A DNA stretch of 64,000 nucleotides from Ulota crispa (Eukaryota > Streptophyta > Bryopsida > Orthotrichales > Orthotrichaceae), in assembly GCA_963920765.1 (NCBI GenBank), contig OY987242.1:6164789-6228788 (forward strand). Direction: 5' to 3'. Within the stretch, counting starts at the first letter, position 1, and every line of letters begins with the position of its first letter. Shown here piece by piece: positions 1 to 11,628 of the stretch. The notes beneath the pieces are model-generated. The model did not search any database. It worked only from the letters and a program-made list of their open reading frames with translations, and had not been told where the DNA came from. Position numbers and translations under genes: made by a program.

Positions 1-106
1 AACAAAATTCAGTAATTTCTTTCTTTTCAACAAAATTCAGTAATTTCTTTCTTTTCAACAAAATTCAGTAATTTCTTTCTTTTCAACAAAATTCAGTAAT
101 TTCTTT
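1..106. repeat. 28-bp tandem repeat at window edge
   Basis: About 3.8 copies of a 28-base unit (begins AACAAAATTCAG, ends TTTCTTTCTTTTC), nearly identical to each other. The array runs off the left edge of the window, so its full length is unknown. It lies downstream of the COQ3 fragment on the minus strand. No coding role is visible. Confidence 0.95.
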
Positions 107-341
107 CTGTTAACGCGTAAAGCACTAAGCTCAAATTTTCTCCAAAACCGTGTATTAATGACTTAAAGGAACGTTACAGTCTGAGGCAATGTTTTGATCT
201 CCAGGAACATTCTTTCTTCACCACAGTTCTACAGTGCATCATCACGGTGCAAAAATTGCTAAGTATGCACCAAACCCGCCAAGGCAAAGCTTTACACATT
301 CTGACTAAACTGCCACCTCACTGCTTCTTGAGCAGGCAACC

Positions 342-1950
342 CTACATACTTCGGTTCGCTCCATAGGCGATATAATTGACACAAGTGTTGCTTCTTGATA
401 TGGACCACCTCTGCGTCAGAGATTATACACCATTCCAGCAGTATCTTTCACCTGCCAATCCATATAAATACATGACTACCATCAGCCTTTCGAGTATCGC
501 CCCTCATAATGTGAATTACAAAACAGACTACAAAATGGGAATGCAAAAGTCCAACACAACATTGTTTGGAATATACAAATACGAGAAGTTCAGCAGTTGA
601 GTTACCAAAATAGAAGAGCGATACATCATAGTAGACAGCTCTCATGGAGTTATGAATTTAGACCATTCATAAGTTCCATGTGGTAACTGCCAGAAAGAAA
701 TAAGTGTTAAACGTGTAAGTAATTCAAACCTTTTTCTAATAAATAAATCGAGTTATTTGAGTTCCAGAATCACGCATGTCAAAAGGAACTTTAAGACTTC
801 CAAGAATTGGCAATAAAGTGAAGGAAAAGGAGAGCATACACAACCAAGAATGTACTCAGCAGCGACAATAGCAAGGCCAAAAGAGGGGAGTGATCTGTTC
901 AGGGTAGAAATAAAGACCAAGCCATCCTTCTTTGCCAGGGACGAAAGGGATTTGCAAAAGTCCACTGGATCTGCTACGTGTTCAATCACGTGCACTCACG
1001 CAATAAACTGAACGTTCAGTCAAGCTCAAAAATGATGGATAACAAGATTGGTCACTCCAACATTAGAATCTGGACGTTTCTATGTAATCAACAAGCGCAT
1101 AATGTTAAAAAAATTCTCAATAAATTTCCTGCTCCACTAGTATTCGCAATTTGCCTAACATTGCAATTGACCCACCTCAAGAGCAAGAACTACGTCAAAC
1201 TTCTGCTCCTCCTGCACTAGCTGCTCTGCACGACGACCTACTGAATTTCAGAAGGTGATTGATCCTGATAGTGCTAACACTTAACAAAACAGAAAGTCCA
1301 CTTTGAGAGCTATAGTGACTCGAGTATATATTTTAATTGTTCAAAAATGGAGGACCATGCTGTCTTCCTTCTATTCGCACAATTTGTAACCTTCCTTCAA
1401 GCTTGCATATGGTTAATTTCAACTCTTGCAGACATGGAAGTGGCTATAATTCGGCCATTTGGGCTTCAAAGGGTAATGACAAACCAGCGATGACATGACT
1501 TAAACTTTCTTTACATTTACCTGGCGTTACTATGCATGTTAAAGCGAGAGAACTAACAAAGTTGAAATTGCTTGACCCAGTCCATACATTACAACTTACC
1601 AGCTGTTGTACACAAATATTTTATAGAAGCTGTAGTAGGATCCCGAGCCTGAAGTCACAGTATAACAGAAAATTTTAAGTACACTGGCGAGCTAGCATAT
1701 GCCATTTTGATAAGATTGGCAACGAATCAAATAAGAAAATTCCCATGTCCCTTCTACAAGAGTAACTAAGTAATCGCTTAGCATCTGTGAACCGCCTGAA
1801 AATTAATGTAATATGGTACTAACATAGTAAGTTAGATGGGACTGCATTTTCAGACGTATCCAAGGGATATACCGCGTGAACAGATGCAACTCCAATATTC
1901 TTTTCCACGGCATCCACACCCGTCATTTCTGCACCCATTCTACACAGTGG
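342..1950 (-). pseudogene. COQ3: Decayed, N-terminally truncated COQ3 (ubiquinone O-methyltransferase) with introns kept
   Basis: COQ3 is the mitochondrial SAM-dependent O-methyltransferase of ubiquinone synthesis. Five exon remnants on the minus strand align in order with the C-terminal two thirds of plant COQ3. 1873-1950 holds the GVDAVEKNI segment of the SAM fold. 1176-1264 holds FDVVLALE. 845-989 holds VIEHVADPVDFCKSLSSL and ends AAEYILG. 606-686 reads LPHGTYEWSKFITP. 342-451 holds AGMVYN and ends with VNYIAYG plus a stop. Lesions seen: a one-base frameshift in the 1176-1264 exon; loss of the acceptor AG before 989 (the sequence there reads AC); an in-frame TGA at 642-644; and a one-base frameshift near 421. 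The junction between the third and fourth exons also fails to keep frame. The N-terminal part with the GxGxG motif is missing, because Rab2 sequence lies there instead. The retained introns mean this is a segmental or captured copy, not a retrocopy. Confidence 0.85.
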
Positions 1951-2152
1951 CTGCATACATAAACCACACGAAAATTTGCACATCAGCAATCATTCAACAT
2001 CTTAAACAAATGTATCTGCCTTTTATAATTAAGGAGAGTCCATTCAAGAACCACTCATATCAATTCCTGGGCTACCTATGGGACGTCGCCATGAACACAA
2101 AACCACATTGGATTTTTAAGATACATTCTAGTGATAGTGAAGACTATCATAC

Positions 2153-2728
<576 letters not shown>

Positions 2729-3071
2729 TTATCACTCAATCCACCATTGACAGACATTATAGATGTTTGTGACTGACTTTGCAACTTAAAATGAACCAAA
2801 AATAAATTAGGCCACGCAGATAGTACAAAACCACAGTGATTAATAGCATGGAGAAAATTTCAATTGCAAGAATATTTCTACATAACTTCAGATTCAACAC
2901 TCTAATCTCAGAGATTCAATTCTGTTACTGAGACAAAACAGTAGGACACAATTTATACTAAATTACACAAAAACAAGAAGAAAAATGTACTTGATGCAAT
3001 TCAGAGTTGCTCCATCATGAACGTATTTTCTCCATGTTTGTCCGCGCGCCTTGGTCGCATCGCAACCTAAT

Positions 3072-3152
3072 CTAAAACTACTACTACAACTCCTACTACT
3101 ATGACTCCTACTACTATGACTCCTACTACTACAACTCCTACTACTACGACTC
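3072..3152. repeat. 15-bp repeat rich in CTA triplets
   Basis: About five copies of a CTACTACTATGACTC-like unit with small variations. It lies just past the stop codon of the small minus-strand ORF, where a 3' UTR would be. The rest of 2704-3071 shows no recognisable feature. Confidence 0.85.
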
Positions 3153-3163
3153 ACTACGTCACG

Positions 3164-3370
3164 TCACTTCTTGTCCTTGTCTCCGAAGCGTTTGCGGAGA
3201 AAATGTACCACTCTCACTTCAAAGGCAAAGTTAATAGTGGCTTTAATTTCCCCAAAATTATCCTGCAGCATTTTGTACAATACATAAGCAGCCATACCGA
3301 AATTGAAGACCTTCATCACAAACTCAGCCCACTCTATTGCCCTCTCCTCTCCTTTTCCTTTCCCATCCAT
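3164..3370 (-). CDS. Small unrecognised protein with one possible membrane segment (68 aa)
   Basis: I do not recognise this protein. The start is the ATG at 3368-3370 (MDGKGKGEERAIEW). The frame stays open 31 codons further upstream, but that part looks like leader DNA. A hydrophobic stretch around residues 15-35 (EFVMKVFNFGMAAYVLYKML) could be a single membrane helix. It is followed by a charged region and a basic tail ending RKRFGDKDKK. The composition is that of a real protein rather than random AT-rich DNA, and there is no internal lesion. It has the same orientation as the Rab2 and COQ3 fragments, so it may be part of the same captured block or a small intact gene next to it. Coding status is uncertain without homologues. 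Confidence 0.45.
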   Translation of the reverse strand: MDGKGKGEERAIEWAEFVMKVFNFGMAAYVLYKMLQDNFGEIKATINFAFEVRVVHFLRKRFGDKDKK

Positions 3371-3463
3371 TTTTGTCTCTTCTTCTATTCCAGCGGTGCT
3401 AAACAGAGCGGGAAAAGCAATCGCGTATGAACCAGTAGACAATTCGCAAACGCAAAATGTCAA

Positions 3464-6232
3464 GCAAAATGAATCTTAGACACAGCGCAAATAGAAAACG
3501 GACACATAGAGAGCGCAAAAAGTAAACAAGGGACATGGCAAAAATCGAAGAGAAAGAGGGCCCTGTCACTATGGAGAATCAAGTCTCCTCGAGAGCTCAA
3601 CCCTCCGATCACAAAACCTAACAGCAGCCGTTGATTACCTCTGGGAGCTTTAGAAGGGAACTCAGGTTCACATGCAAGCCCAAGCACAAAAGCACCCCCC
3701 CCTTATTAGCCCGAGTCAAAGGCCAAGTAGGGTCAAAGGCCAAGCTGTCCTGCTCCAACTTTGTCCAGGGCAGTGAAAATGTTTTGGATGAAGTGGTCTT
3801 AGCTTTTTTTTTAACCAAAAAAAGGTTACGTAACAAGGATGGCTACATTTTTTTTTATTGATGTAAAGTTGGATGCTCTGAACCTTTCATCAAAGTTAAT
3901 TTTCATGATGGGTTTGTGAGAAATTAGAATATTGCTCTAGTAGAATGAGGCAACATCAAGTAGAACCTTGAAATCCAGGCTCCTACTCCCAAACCTGTGT
4001 AAAAAAGTTGGCTAAATATTTTACATACTATAGAACAATTACCCACACCAATTTTGGTGGAGCAAAAAAGCAATAATTAGCACAAAACGTTTTCCCGGTT
4101 CCAACTCCAGCTCGGGTTGCAGTAGGGTAAGGTAGTCTGCTCATGAATGGACCATCTAAGCAAAAGTGTGTTTTTGTGGATAAATTAGGGCAACTTGGTA
4201 AAATGGAAATATTTTTGGTAGAAAGTCAAAGAAGAGATAATTGTGTGGTCATTTATTTTTTGAGTTTGTATGAATTAACTACAATTTATCAAAGCAAAGG
4301 TGCATAGGGTAGCTATTCTTAATTGTATGTGGTAGCATTCATGATGCAAAGGCGGCTTGTAAATGGAGCACATGAGTCCTAAAAGCTACCACTATAAAGC
4401 CAAGAATGCTCTAATAAGGTTCTTAAAGCATGCAAGCACCCATTCCATATTCTAATACTCAAATCATGATTGAGAACAAGTTTTCATTTATTTTAGTATG
4501 ACATATATCTATATTTTATTGAAAGACAAATCTGAACACAATTATGACCAATAAACACACACAACAATGGCTCATGTCACTCTCTTAATTTCCTAAAATG
4601 GTCAATGCACAAGTACAATTTCTAAACTTTAAAAATGTGATCCATTTAAGAACATTTGTGCACTATGTTTGTGACCCTACATGGTCCGTTCCAAATGGAT
4701 GGACCAAATTCAAGTAGACTACCTTAGCTCAAGGGCCCCAATTGGGAGGTTCAGAGTTGTGTCTAAGGGTTTAGAAACATCAATACAAAATCGTTTAATG
4801 ATTTGAGTTACCCCAAGATCTAGGAAAATTTATGATTTTTTAAAATTTAGGGTTAGTCTTTCAAAAAGCTATTATGGAATGTCATTTATGTGGAAAAAAG
4901 TATTGTAGTTTACTTTATATGAAAGGGCAAAGTTACAATTTATAGGGTCTCTAAACTAACCTTGAAAATGCTTGGATGTGTTCCTATAATGGCACTTGAC
5001 AGTTCCAATCCCAACCCTCCCAAAGCAGCTTAGCAACTAACATGTGGCAAACTTTGCTTGTGCAAGTAACGTTCACTGCTCCACTTTGGGTTCATTAGTG
5101 TGCTGTGAAACCCCCAAATCTAGGTTGCAGAATTGAGTGACACTTGGGAATGGGCATGTTCACCTTACCATATGTTTAGAATGCGTTCAAAATGGAGAAT
5201 GCTAAATGTTGAGTGGGGATCCCTAAGCCATGACTCATGAGCCAAGAAATTTTGTCAAAATATTAAATTTCACCTACAAATGTGTACATAGGGCCTTGTA
5301 ATTGTGAATTAAAAATATCCATCTCTTGAAAAGCTTGATGTTTTTGAGTTTTTTCATTGATTTTGAGCTCAAAATTGGTTCTTACACAAAAAACCTTCAC
5401 TTACCGCTGATAGGCTCACCATTTTACTATCACAAAATAAAGTTGGTTTATTTAAAATGATTTTTTTTGTATTGCCCTTCCTTTTGTATGGGTATCAAAA
5501 TTATAGTTACTTAGATAAATTTGTTTGGATATAAATTGAAACCAACAAGTTGTAAAGTATAAAAATGATAAAACAAATTTTTTGTGGAAATCTCTCAAAG
5601 AAAAAAAAGGCAGACCTTGAAGCAGCAGTAGGGTCCAGTCTTTTCAGCTCACAGAATTTCAACAGAGGCGATCAAAATAATGCTCTTACAGCGTCGGTAC
5701 TTTTACAGTTCTGGTCTCTCATGTAAAGCTGATGTTGTAACCTTGGGGACAGTCCACTCTATGTCCTAAGTGCCACTGAACTGTCGGAACCTGAATTGGT
5801 CTAAGGTAGAGATGTCCATTCCCAATCGGGGTTCTATTCCCAGCCACTAGGCTATTTTGGATCCAAGTCCAACCAGCCAATTTTTAAGTCTTAAAATGAA
5901 ATTTTTTTCTCTTTTTAAGGCTAAGACAACTGAAGTCATGACATGTGTCTCAAAAAAAAGTAGGAAGTAATGAGCAAGAAGTGTTTTGGCTATGATCAGG
6001 ATTAAGAGAGTTTAGTGATTGGGTATGGGTTCCAAACACTTTATGTACTTCAAAATTTGTATAAAACTCAAATTTGCATGGGAAATTTTGAAAAAATTTG
6101 TGTTGCAATATTTTGTATGAAGCCACCAAAGAAAAATTTGCGTCGCTTTGTTGTTCTAATGTGCTTTCCTGTAGGAGCTTAAATGATCAAATATGAGCGG
6201 CTCTACCTTAGCTGTTGAAAACGAGACAAGGC
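3464..6232. other. AT-rich intergenic DNA without recognised genes
   Basis: No convincing exon, RNA gene or element ends were seen here apart from the dispersed repeat at 4916-5037. Short open frames in the stretch look like chance. Confidence 0.6.
4916..5037 (+). repeat. Dispersed repeat, copy 1 of 2
   Basis: About 120 bases that recur in the same orientation at 57508-57634. Shared words include CTTGGATGTGTTCCTA, CCCAACCCTCCCAAAG and TAGCTTAGCAACTAACA (the last with one change). No terminal repeats were defined. It is probably an internal piece of a larger old element. Confidence 0.75.
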
Positions 6233-7166
6233 TTAACCCCCCAGCGCCTAAAACTGGGGCGCTCCAAATCAAAGAAAATTAAAATAAATGATTCTCCTCA
6301 AGCTGTACTTTTTGGGAAATGGTACTGCTGGCACAAGGGGGGGTTTATGGCTAATTGGGAGTTGACAATCATGGTTCTTTGTTGCGTATTGAGTGGTGAC
6401 TAGGCTGGTAGTTGAGATGAATTCTTGAGTTCCTGTTTTATGGCAAAAGGCCTTTGTGCAAGAGAACCAGGCCCACTAGTTGTTGGTGATTTAGCGCACT
6501 GACCCTGTGCAGTTTGGGACCCAAAAGCAACACCTTACCGTTGTCAAAAAATCGTGAAAATTTTTGTACACATTCCTACATACTGTACTCAACGCCATAT
6601 TCATTAAATTGGGAGAAAATGGTCATTTTGGGACTTCTAAAAGTTTGGGGTGATCACCCCAAAGCAGGCCCCAAACCGAGCTTCAGTGTTTTTTTTGGTA
6701 CGCATGTCCTCACCTGAGAGGAGGGATTTGTGAGGAAAAATCCTTAGTGGCTCAAACTAAATTTGATACTTTTGAATCTGGTTTGAGGTGAGTATTTTGG
6801 ATTGAGGTGGAGTACAAAATGGTACCTTTGTTTTTCACAATTTAACAAATATGGTGTTATTCATATCCCACCAAAATTCTACCCAAGATCATACGCCTTT
6901 CATTCCAAAAAGTGAATCCAAAGTGAAAAAACATACCACATTTGGCCTAAACCACCCAAGTCAACTCTAGTTTGACCATCATACAAACCTCAACGCCACG
7001 GTCAAACATGGTCAAATTCACACAACACATTCCAACACATCTCATTTGCAGTTTTCAGCGGTCAACTACACCGGATGTGATTTTTCAGCCCAGGGCACAC
7101 CATTTTCTGAACACTGCTCCAAACGAGGCCCGTTTTGCAAAATTCCCCCGTGCGCTCAGGGGTTAA
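6233..7166. mobile_element. TTAA-ended element Z (934 bp, carrying a nested MITE)
   Basis: The left end reads TTAACCCCCCAGCGCC. The right end, reverse complemented, reads TTAACCCCTGAGCGC. This gives TTAA plus a C-rich ~11-base inverted terminus, as in the other TTAA elements of this window. It contains MITE I1 at 6593-6856, so the element without it would be about 670 bp. No transposase is visible. The short termini make this one of the less certain members. Confidence 0.5.
6593..6856. mobile_element. MITE family I, copy 1
   Basis: Non-coding element with ~25-base inverted ends of the form CACCATATTYRTTAAATTGG. In this copy the first bases are CGCCAT. The family recurs at 8378-8620 and 56708-56961, and the copies share internal sequence such as GAGAGGAGGGATTTG. 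The target duplication is not clear, so the superfamily is unassigned. Confidence 0.75.
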
Positions 7167-7271
7167 TAAAAGCTTCACAAGCATTTCTAAGTGCACCGGG
7201 GATTGCAAACATGCTGCATGGCATTTTTGAGTTGAAACCTTTTTATTTTATTTTAATGTGTGATTTTTTTT

Positions 7272-7704
7272 GGGAAATTACAAATAGGGGCAAGAAAATG
7301 AAAAATATTACAAATAGGGGCATAGTTTCAAAATAATTACAAGTAGAGGCACAATTTCAAAATAATTTGTAAGTTTTTGAAACTTTTTTTGGGTTGGACG
7401 TTGTTTGATTTAGATACACCACATCAAATGTTAGCTAGTTTTCAACAAACTTAGAGGTCTTTCTAAAAGTTGCCATCTCCTTTGCTAAAATTTCTTTATT
7501 TAGGCTTGATTTTTGGAATCCTTAAAGTTTTTTGAAAGTTAACTAACATTTGATGTGAAAAATCTAAATCAACCAATGTACAAACTAATAAAAGTTACAA
7601 AAAGTTACAATTATTTTGAAATTGCGCCCCTATTTGTAATTATTTTGAAACTATGCCCCTATTTGTAATATTTTTCATTTTCATGCCCCTATTTAAAATT
7701 TCCC
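7272..7704. mobile_element. Foldback element family F, copy 1
   Basis: A ~430-bp element with long inverted arms. Each arm contains several copies of ATTACAAATAGGGGCA spaced by short A/T-rich linkers, and the outer end reads GGGAAATTACAAATAGGG. The centre holds a conserved body with the word TTTATTTAGGCTTGATTTT. Two further copies are at 14964-15398 and 20197-20622. Confidence 0.85.
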
Positions 7705-7726
7705 CTTCTTTTTTCCTCCTTTTCAG

Positions 7727-8166
7727 TACTGAACACATGCTGAGATATGCCTCCAACCAGAAACACGTTCCTTTCAAATACGCAATCAAAGCATGTATCG
7801 AGAAGAAGTTCAATATTGTTACTCATTTGAGAGGTCTTATTTACTGCTTCATTGCATAAATTTGAACTGATCTTGATGTTATCTGGATTTTTTTTGGGTC
7901 TTATGAGACTTTAGGAAAATAAAAGAGGCCCTTGTGAAACTCAATGATTTATTGAAAGTGACAATTTGACTCTAAAATAAAGAAGGGTGTACCTCATTTT
8001 TGTTAGCTGTCTTTCTTTCCTTGCGTGTTGGAAATCTTGGTATAGCAAAGAGGACCTCCTCACTAAGGATATTAAGGCTATAGTGACACTTACCAAGCAT
8101 ATCCTACACAGACACTTGCCAAGCATGGAAGTAGAAGAGGAAAGTATACAAGGGCACATTCATGTT
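7727..8166 (+). other. Two exon-like stretches of unknown origin
   Basis: A CTCCTTTTCAG acceptor-like site is followed by an open stretch at about 7727-7858 (MLRYASNQKHVPFKYAIKA and on to a stop). A second open stretch at 8046-8166 (KEDLLTKDIKAIVTL) also ends in a stop. Both are less AT-rich than the surroundings and read like protein. I do not recognise either one, and they could be gene scraps carried by transposons. Confidence 0.25.
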
Positions 8167-8195
8167 TAGAGCCTTGCACAAAGTTGTAAAAATAT

Positions 8196-8324
8196 CACTA
8201 CAAGGAATTATGGTTGAATCTACAAAAAGGTGATAAAGATTGTGACCAAATCTACAGTGTATTGTAGATTAGGTCACAATCTTTGTCACCTTTTTGTACA
8301 TTTGACCATGGTTCCCTTGTAGTG
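8196..8324. mobile_element. CACTA-type hairpin MITE (129 bp)
   Basis: An almost perfect 129-base hairpin that begins CACTACAAGG and ends CCTTGTAGTG. CACTACAAG is the start of the classic CACTA (En/Spm) terminus. The arms pair over nearly their whole length (AAAAAGGTGATAAAGATTGT against its complement). A clean 3-bp target duplication is not visible here, unlike the related element at 54666. Confidence 0.75.
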
Positions 8325-8377
8325 ATTAAAATCTTGATGCTTTTATGGCCATGGCAATTGACAAACCAAGCCTTTAA

Positions 8378-8620
8378 CACCATATTTGTTAATTTGGAGA
8401 AAACGGGTCATTTGCGGACTTTTAGATTTTGATATGAAAGTTTTAGGTGACCTCCTAAAACCTACATGTGTCCTCACCTAAGAGGAGGAATTTATGAGGG
8501 AAAATCTTATTGGCTCAAACTAAATTTAATACCTTTGAATTTAGTTTAAAGTAACTATTTTAATTTTAAGGTGGAGTACAAAGTGAGACACATGTTTTTC
8601 CCAAATTAACAAATATGGTG
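8378..8620. mobile_element. MITE family I, copy 2
   Basis: Begins CACCATATTTGTTAATTTGG and ends with the inverted equivalent (AACAAATATGGTG). The internal sequence matches the copies at 6593 and 56708. It is non-coding. Confidence 0.8.
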
Positions 8621-8689
8621 TTCTTTGTGAACTTGCTTCTAAGTGGTAGCACTGTAATTAGTGTATTTACGGCTTTTTGTGATTGAAAT

Positions 8690-9833
8690 TTAACCCTTTA
8701 ACCCCTAAAGGGCCCTTGGGCTCCAAAGATTTGGTACCAAATACAATTGCAACCAATATTTAGAAGTTTGAATTAGCTAAAAATTAAGTGTTACAACCAT
8801 ACATATTGAAGGGTTGTATGATGGTGGGTGCATAATTTTTTTGGAAAGCCCTCAGAGCAGCTCAAATATGCCTGTATATGCGACCGTACATACAGCTGCA
8901 AAGGGCTTTTGGGCCGTTCAAGGGTTAAGGACCACGTGACCATATTATGGTCGCTGGAGGTGGTTTTTGACTTGTAGGTTGAAATTGCTCAATAACTTAA
9001 AATTTGGTTTTGAAGAACGCACGTGATCACAAGAATTTTGCATCCAAAAAAATAACAATGCAATCAGGTGTGTGAGTTGACAAATAATGGAGTTTATATG
9101 GCATGGCTTCAAAATATGTATCCATTTTTTGTCAAAGATGGATCAAACCAACAACACATTACATCAAGTATGCAAAAAGAATGTCAAACTTCAATTGCAC
9201 AATTCTAAAAAAATTCCAATTGCTTAATAAATATGCTTGTATTGTTTTTCTATATAGTAGTAGTATAATTGTAGTATTTGAAGATCTACTAAAATGGTGT
9301 TGTCATTTTGGCTTTAAAATTTGTCAGCCTACATTAAAGGCCTATTTTTGATTTTTTTCACCAATTGGATTTTCCAAAACAATTATCAAATTTCTTGTAG
9401 AACCGTTTAGGGTAGTAAAGAAAGTGGGGTTTTTAAATTTTAACCCTTTTTGTCCACTTAGCTACACCTTGTGATTGCTATTTTTGTCTATTTTGTGTGA
9501 AACTAGTCTTGTTAGAAAGGTGGGAAACCTTACTTTTTAGAAATGTAAGGCTCTTCTTAACCAAAACTTGCATAAAGCGTTAACATTCAAAACCACATAA
9601 GCATGGAACACTATAGATTTTCTACATATGGCTCACTCAATCATTATAATGTTTCACCTCCAATGGCAGATTTAGCTAAAATTTTGGTGCTTTACAGTAA
9701 ACAAGGTGTACTTCTCATTTGTACAGTTGTATTACTGAAAATGGGTCCATATTTGAGTCAATTGCACACCTAAGCTTACATCCCTTGTTTTTAGTGAATT
9801 TTGTGAAAATGGGTGTGGTCCTTAAAGGGTTAA
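8690..9833. mobile_element. TTAA-ended element family B, copy 1 (interrupted)
   Basis: The element consists of 8690-8697 plus 8925-9833, about 0.92 kb once the nested element A1 is removed. The left end is TTAACCCTTTAAGGACC with A1 inserted at its internal TTAA. The right end is GGTCCTTAAAGGGTTAA. It matches the uninterrupted copy at 49711-50623 along its length. An 82-codon open frame at 9103-9351 is shared with that copy but diverges like non-coding DNA. Confidence 0.9.
8698..8928. mobile_element. TTAA-ended MITE family A, copy 1, nested in B1
   Basis: 231 bases including both flanking TTAA. The left end is TTAACCCCTAAAGGGCCC and the right end is TTCAAGGGTTAA. The inner subterminal parts are inverted and GC-rich (AAAGGGCCCTTGGGCTCC against GCAAAGGGCTTTTGGGCC). 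It sits exactly at the internal TTAA of element B1, with TTAA on both sides, which is a direct view of TTAA target duplication. Another copy ends at 59738. Confidence 0.92.
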
Positions 9834-10448
9834 ATGAAAATTTTGTTATTTAGTAATAAAATTATGATTTATGATATACAATATGTGAAATATAGCTATT
9901 ATACCAAATACATTTATATGGTTGAATATTATTGCGTACATATTGACACTCTATTATGAATATATTACAAAAAAATTGATGTATTTTAGTTATTGTACTC
10001 AATGCTTTATGTTATTGATATTCTTGTTTTTCTATTGCATTTGGTATTGGGTTCTAGCATATATTGTATAAAATGAATTTATTGTCTCTGACATGTGTAT
10101 GTGATTAAAATAGTATTGACTACACTTTAAAATTGGAATGGTAAAACAGAAATAAATACATATATAGAAGTGTAGATTTTTTATTTAGAACTTGATATGA
10201 GTAGAAATCACGCCCTTACATTTAAATACTTGATTGTATAAATAAGTGTAAGAAATTATTTATGACAAATTTAATGTTTATAAACAAACAAACAAAATTG
10301 AAAAAAAATGATGTAAATGGTTGAAAACAAAAAAAACTTCGCAAAACTTAGTTGAAAAACATTTTTGTTTCAATAATTTTGTATTTAATTCTCTATTTAT
10401 AGAAGTTTTGTTTAAACATCTTATGTACTATATAGACCATTCTATGTA

Positions 10449-10987
10449 GAGATGGGTACACAAAGATCCATTCCTCAATCACATCCCTCCCACTCAATCA
10501 ATATTTCACTAAACTTAAAATTCAAAATTACATATGTTGAAAGCTCTAATAGTAAGGTGAGAATGTATTGGTTTTAGATGTAGTGATTTTAAAAGAATTT
10601 TAATCATAATTTAATGCTTTTATTAAATCATTTTTTATTAACACTTTTCCTAATTTGATTGATGTCAAATTTTAGTGCATTATGTTCCTCTTTCTATCTC
10701 CAAGAGGCTCGCTTGAGTTGAGGCAATTTCAAGCTCTAAAAGGTGGTTAAAAGCTTAAAAATTTGTTGGTGAAAGATTAAAAGTTGATGATTATAGCATA
10801 TTTGAAAGTGCAAACTTGCACTTGGCATGGGTTAAAGGCATGAAGTTGGAATACACTACTTTTCAAAGTTTAATGCATATTTTTTCCCTTTATAGGTTTT
10901 AAAATATGTAATTGGTTTTAGATTTGGTGAAGAATTGATTACACGGGAAGAGTTTGAGTAAAGAATAGATCTTTTTGTCCACTTCTC
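10449..10987. mobile_element. TA-flanked insertion N (539 bp) present only in arm 1
   Basis: It is bounded by TA at 10447-10448 and 10988-10989, and the corresponding place in arm 2 has a single TA. The ends are imperfect inverted repeats (AGAGATGGGTACACAAAGAT at left, AGAGAAGTGGACAAAAAGAT from the right, both counted with the flanking A). The TA duplication suggests a Tc1/mariner-type non-autonomous element. No open frame of note. Confidence 0.7.
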
Positions 10988-11373
10988 TAATTGCAATACA
11001 AATTATTCAACATACTTATCGAGATAATCCAAATATTCTGCAGTTTCATGAGATGTGAGATTCTGCGTTACTGAATTGAGTCCGTTTCATTCTAAATTGG
11101 AAAGTTTTGAATCAATTTTGTTCCAAAAGGTCGGATTTGGGATTATTTTTGTTGTAATCTAAAAAGAAAAGAAACCCGGATAAATCATTTTCCAATTAAG
11201 TTATTCTAAAAAGAATCTATTTCGAAATTACAAAATGTTTGAAGAAGCCCTCACATACCCTTGAATATTGATTTTTGTCTTCACCTGATCTCTCGGTTGT
11301 TGTAAAATGATTTGAATCCCCAAAAACCACATAATCAAGTTTCCTTTCCGTAGTATGATTTTTACAAGGAATG

Positions 11374-11572
11374 TTAACCCCTCAAGGTCCAAGGAGCCCA
11401 CTTGGGCTTTATGAGAACTCAGGCAAGCTCTATTGACTTCAATTTGGAAATGTTTCATGAAATTTTTAGGATAGATGCTACTCATCATAATCTACATGGG
11501 AAGTTTTATTTCATGTCATTCCAATAAGTAATGCAAAAATTATAAGGTTTTTTCAATTTCAATGTCAAATTG

Positions 11573-11628
<56 letters not shown>

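Noticed and set aside
9103..9351. 82-codon ORF shared by both family B copies (also 49898-50146) as a transposon protein
   Set aside because: The two versions differ at about one residue in five with many non-conservative changes, as expected for neutral DNA. There is no piggyBac-like motif.
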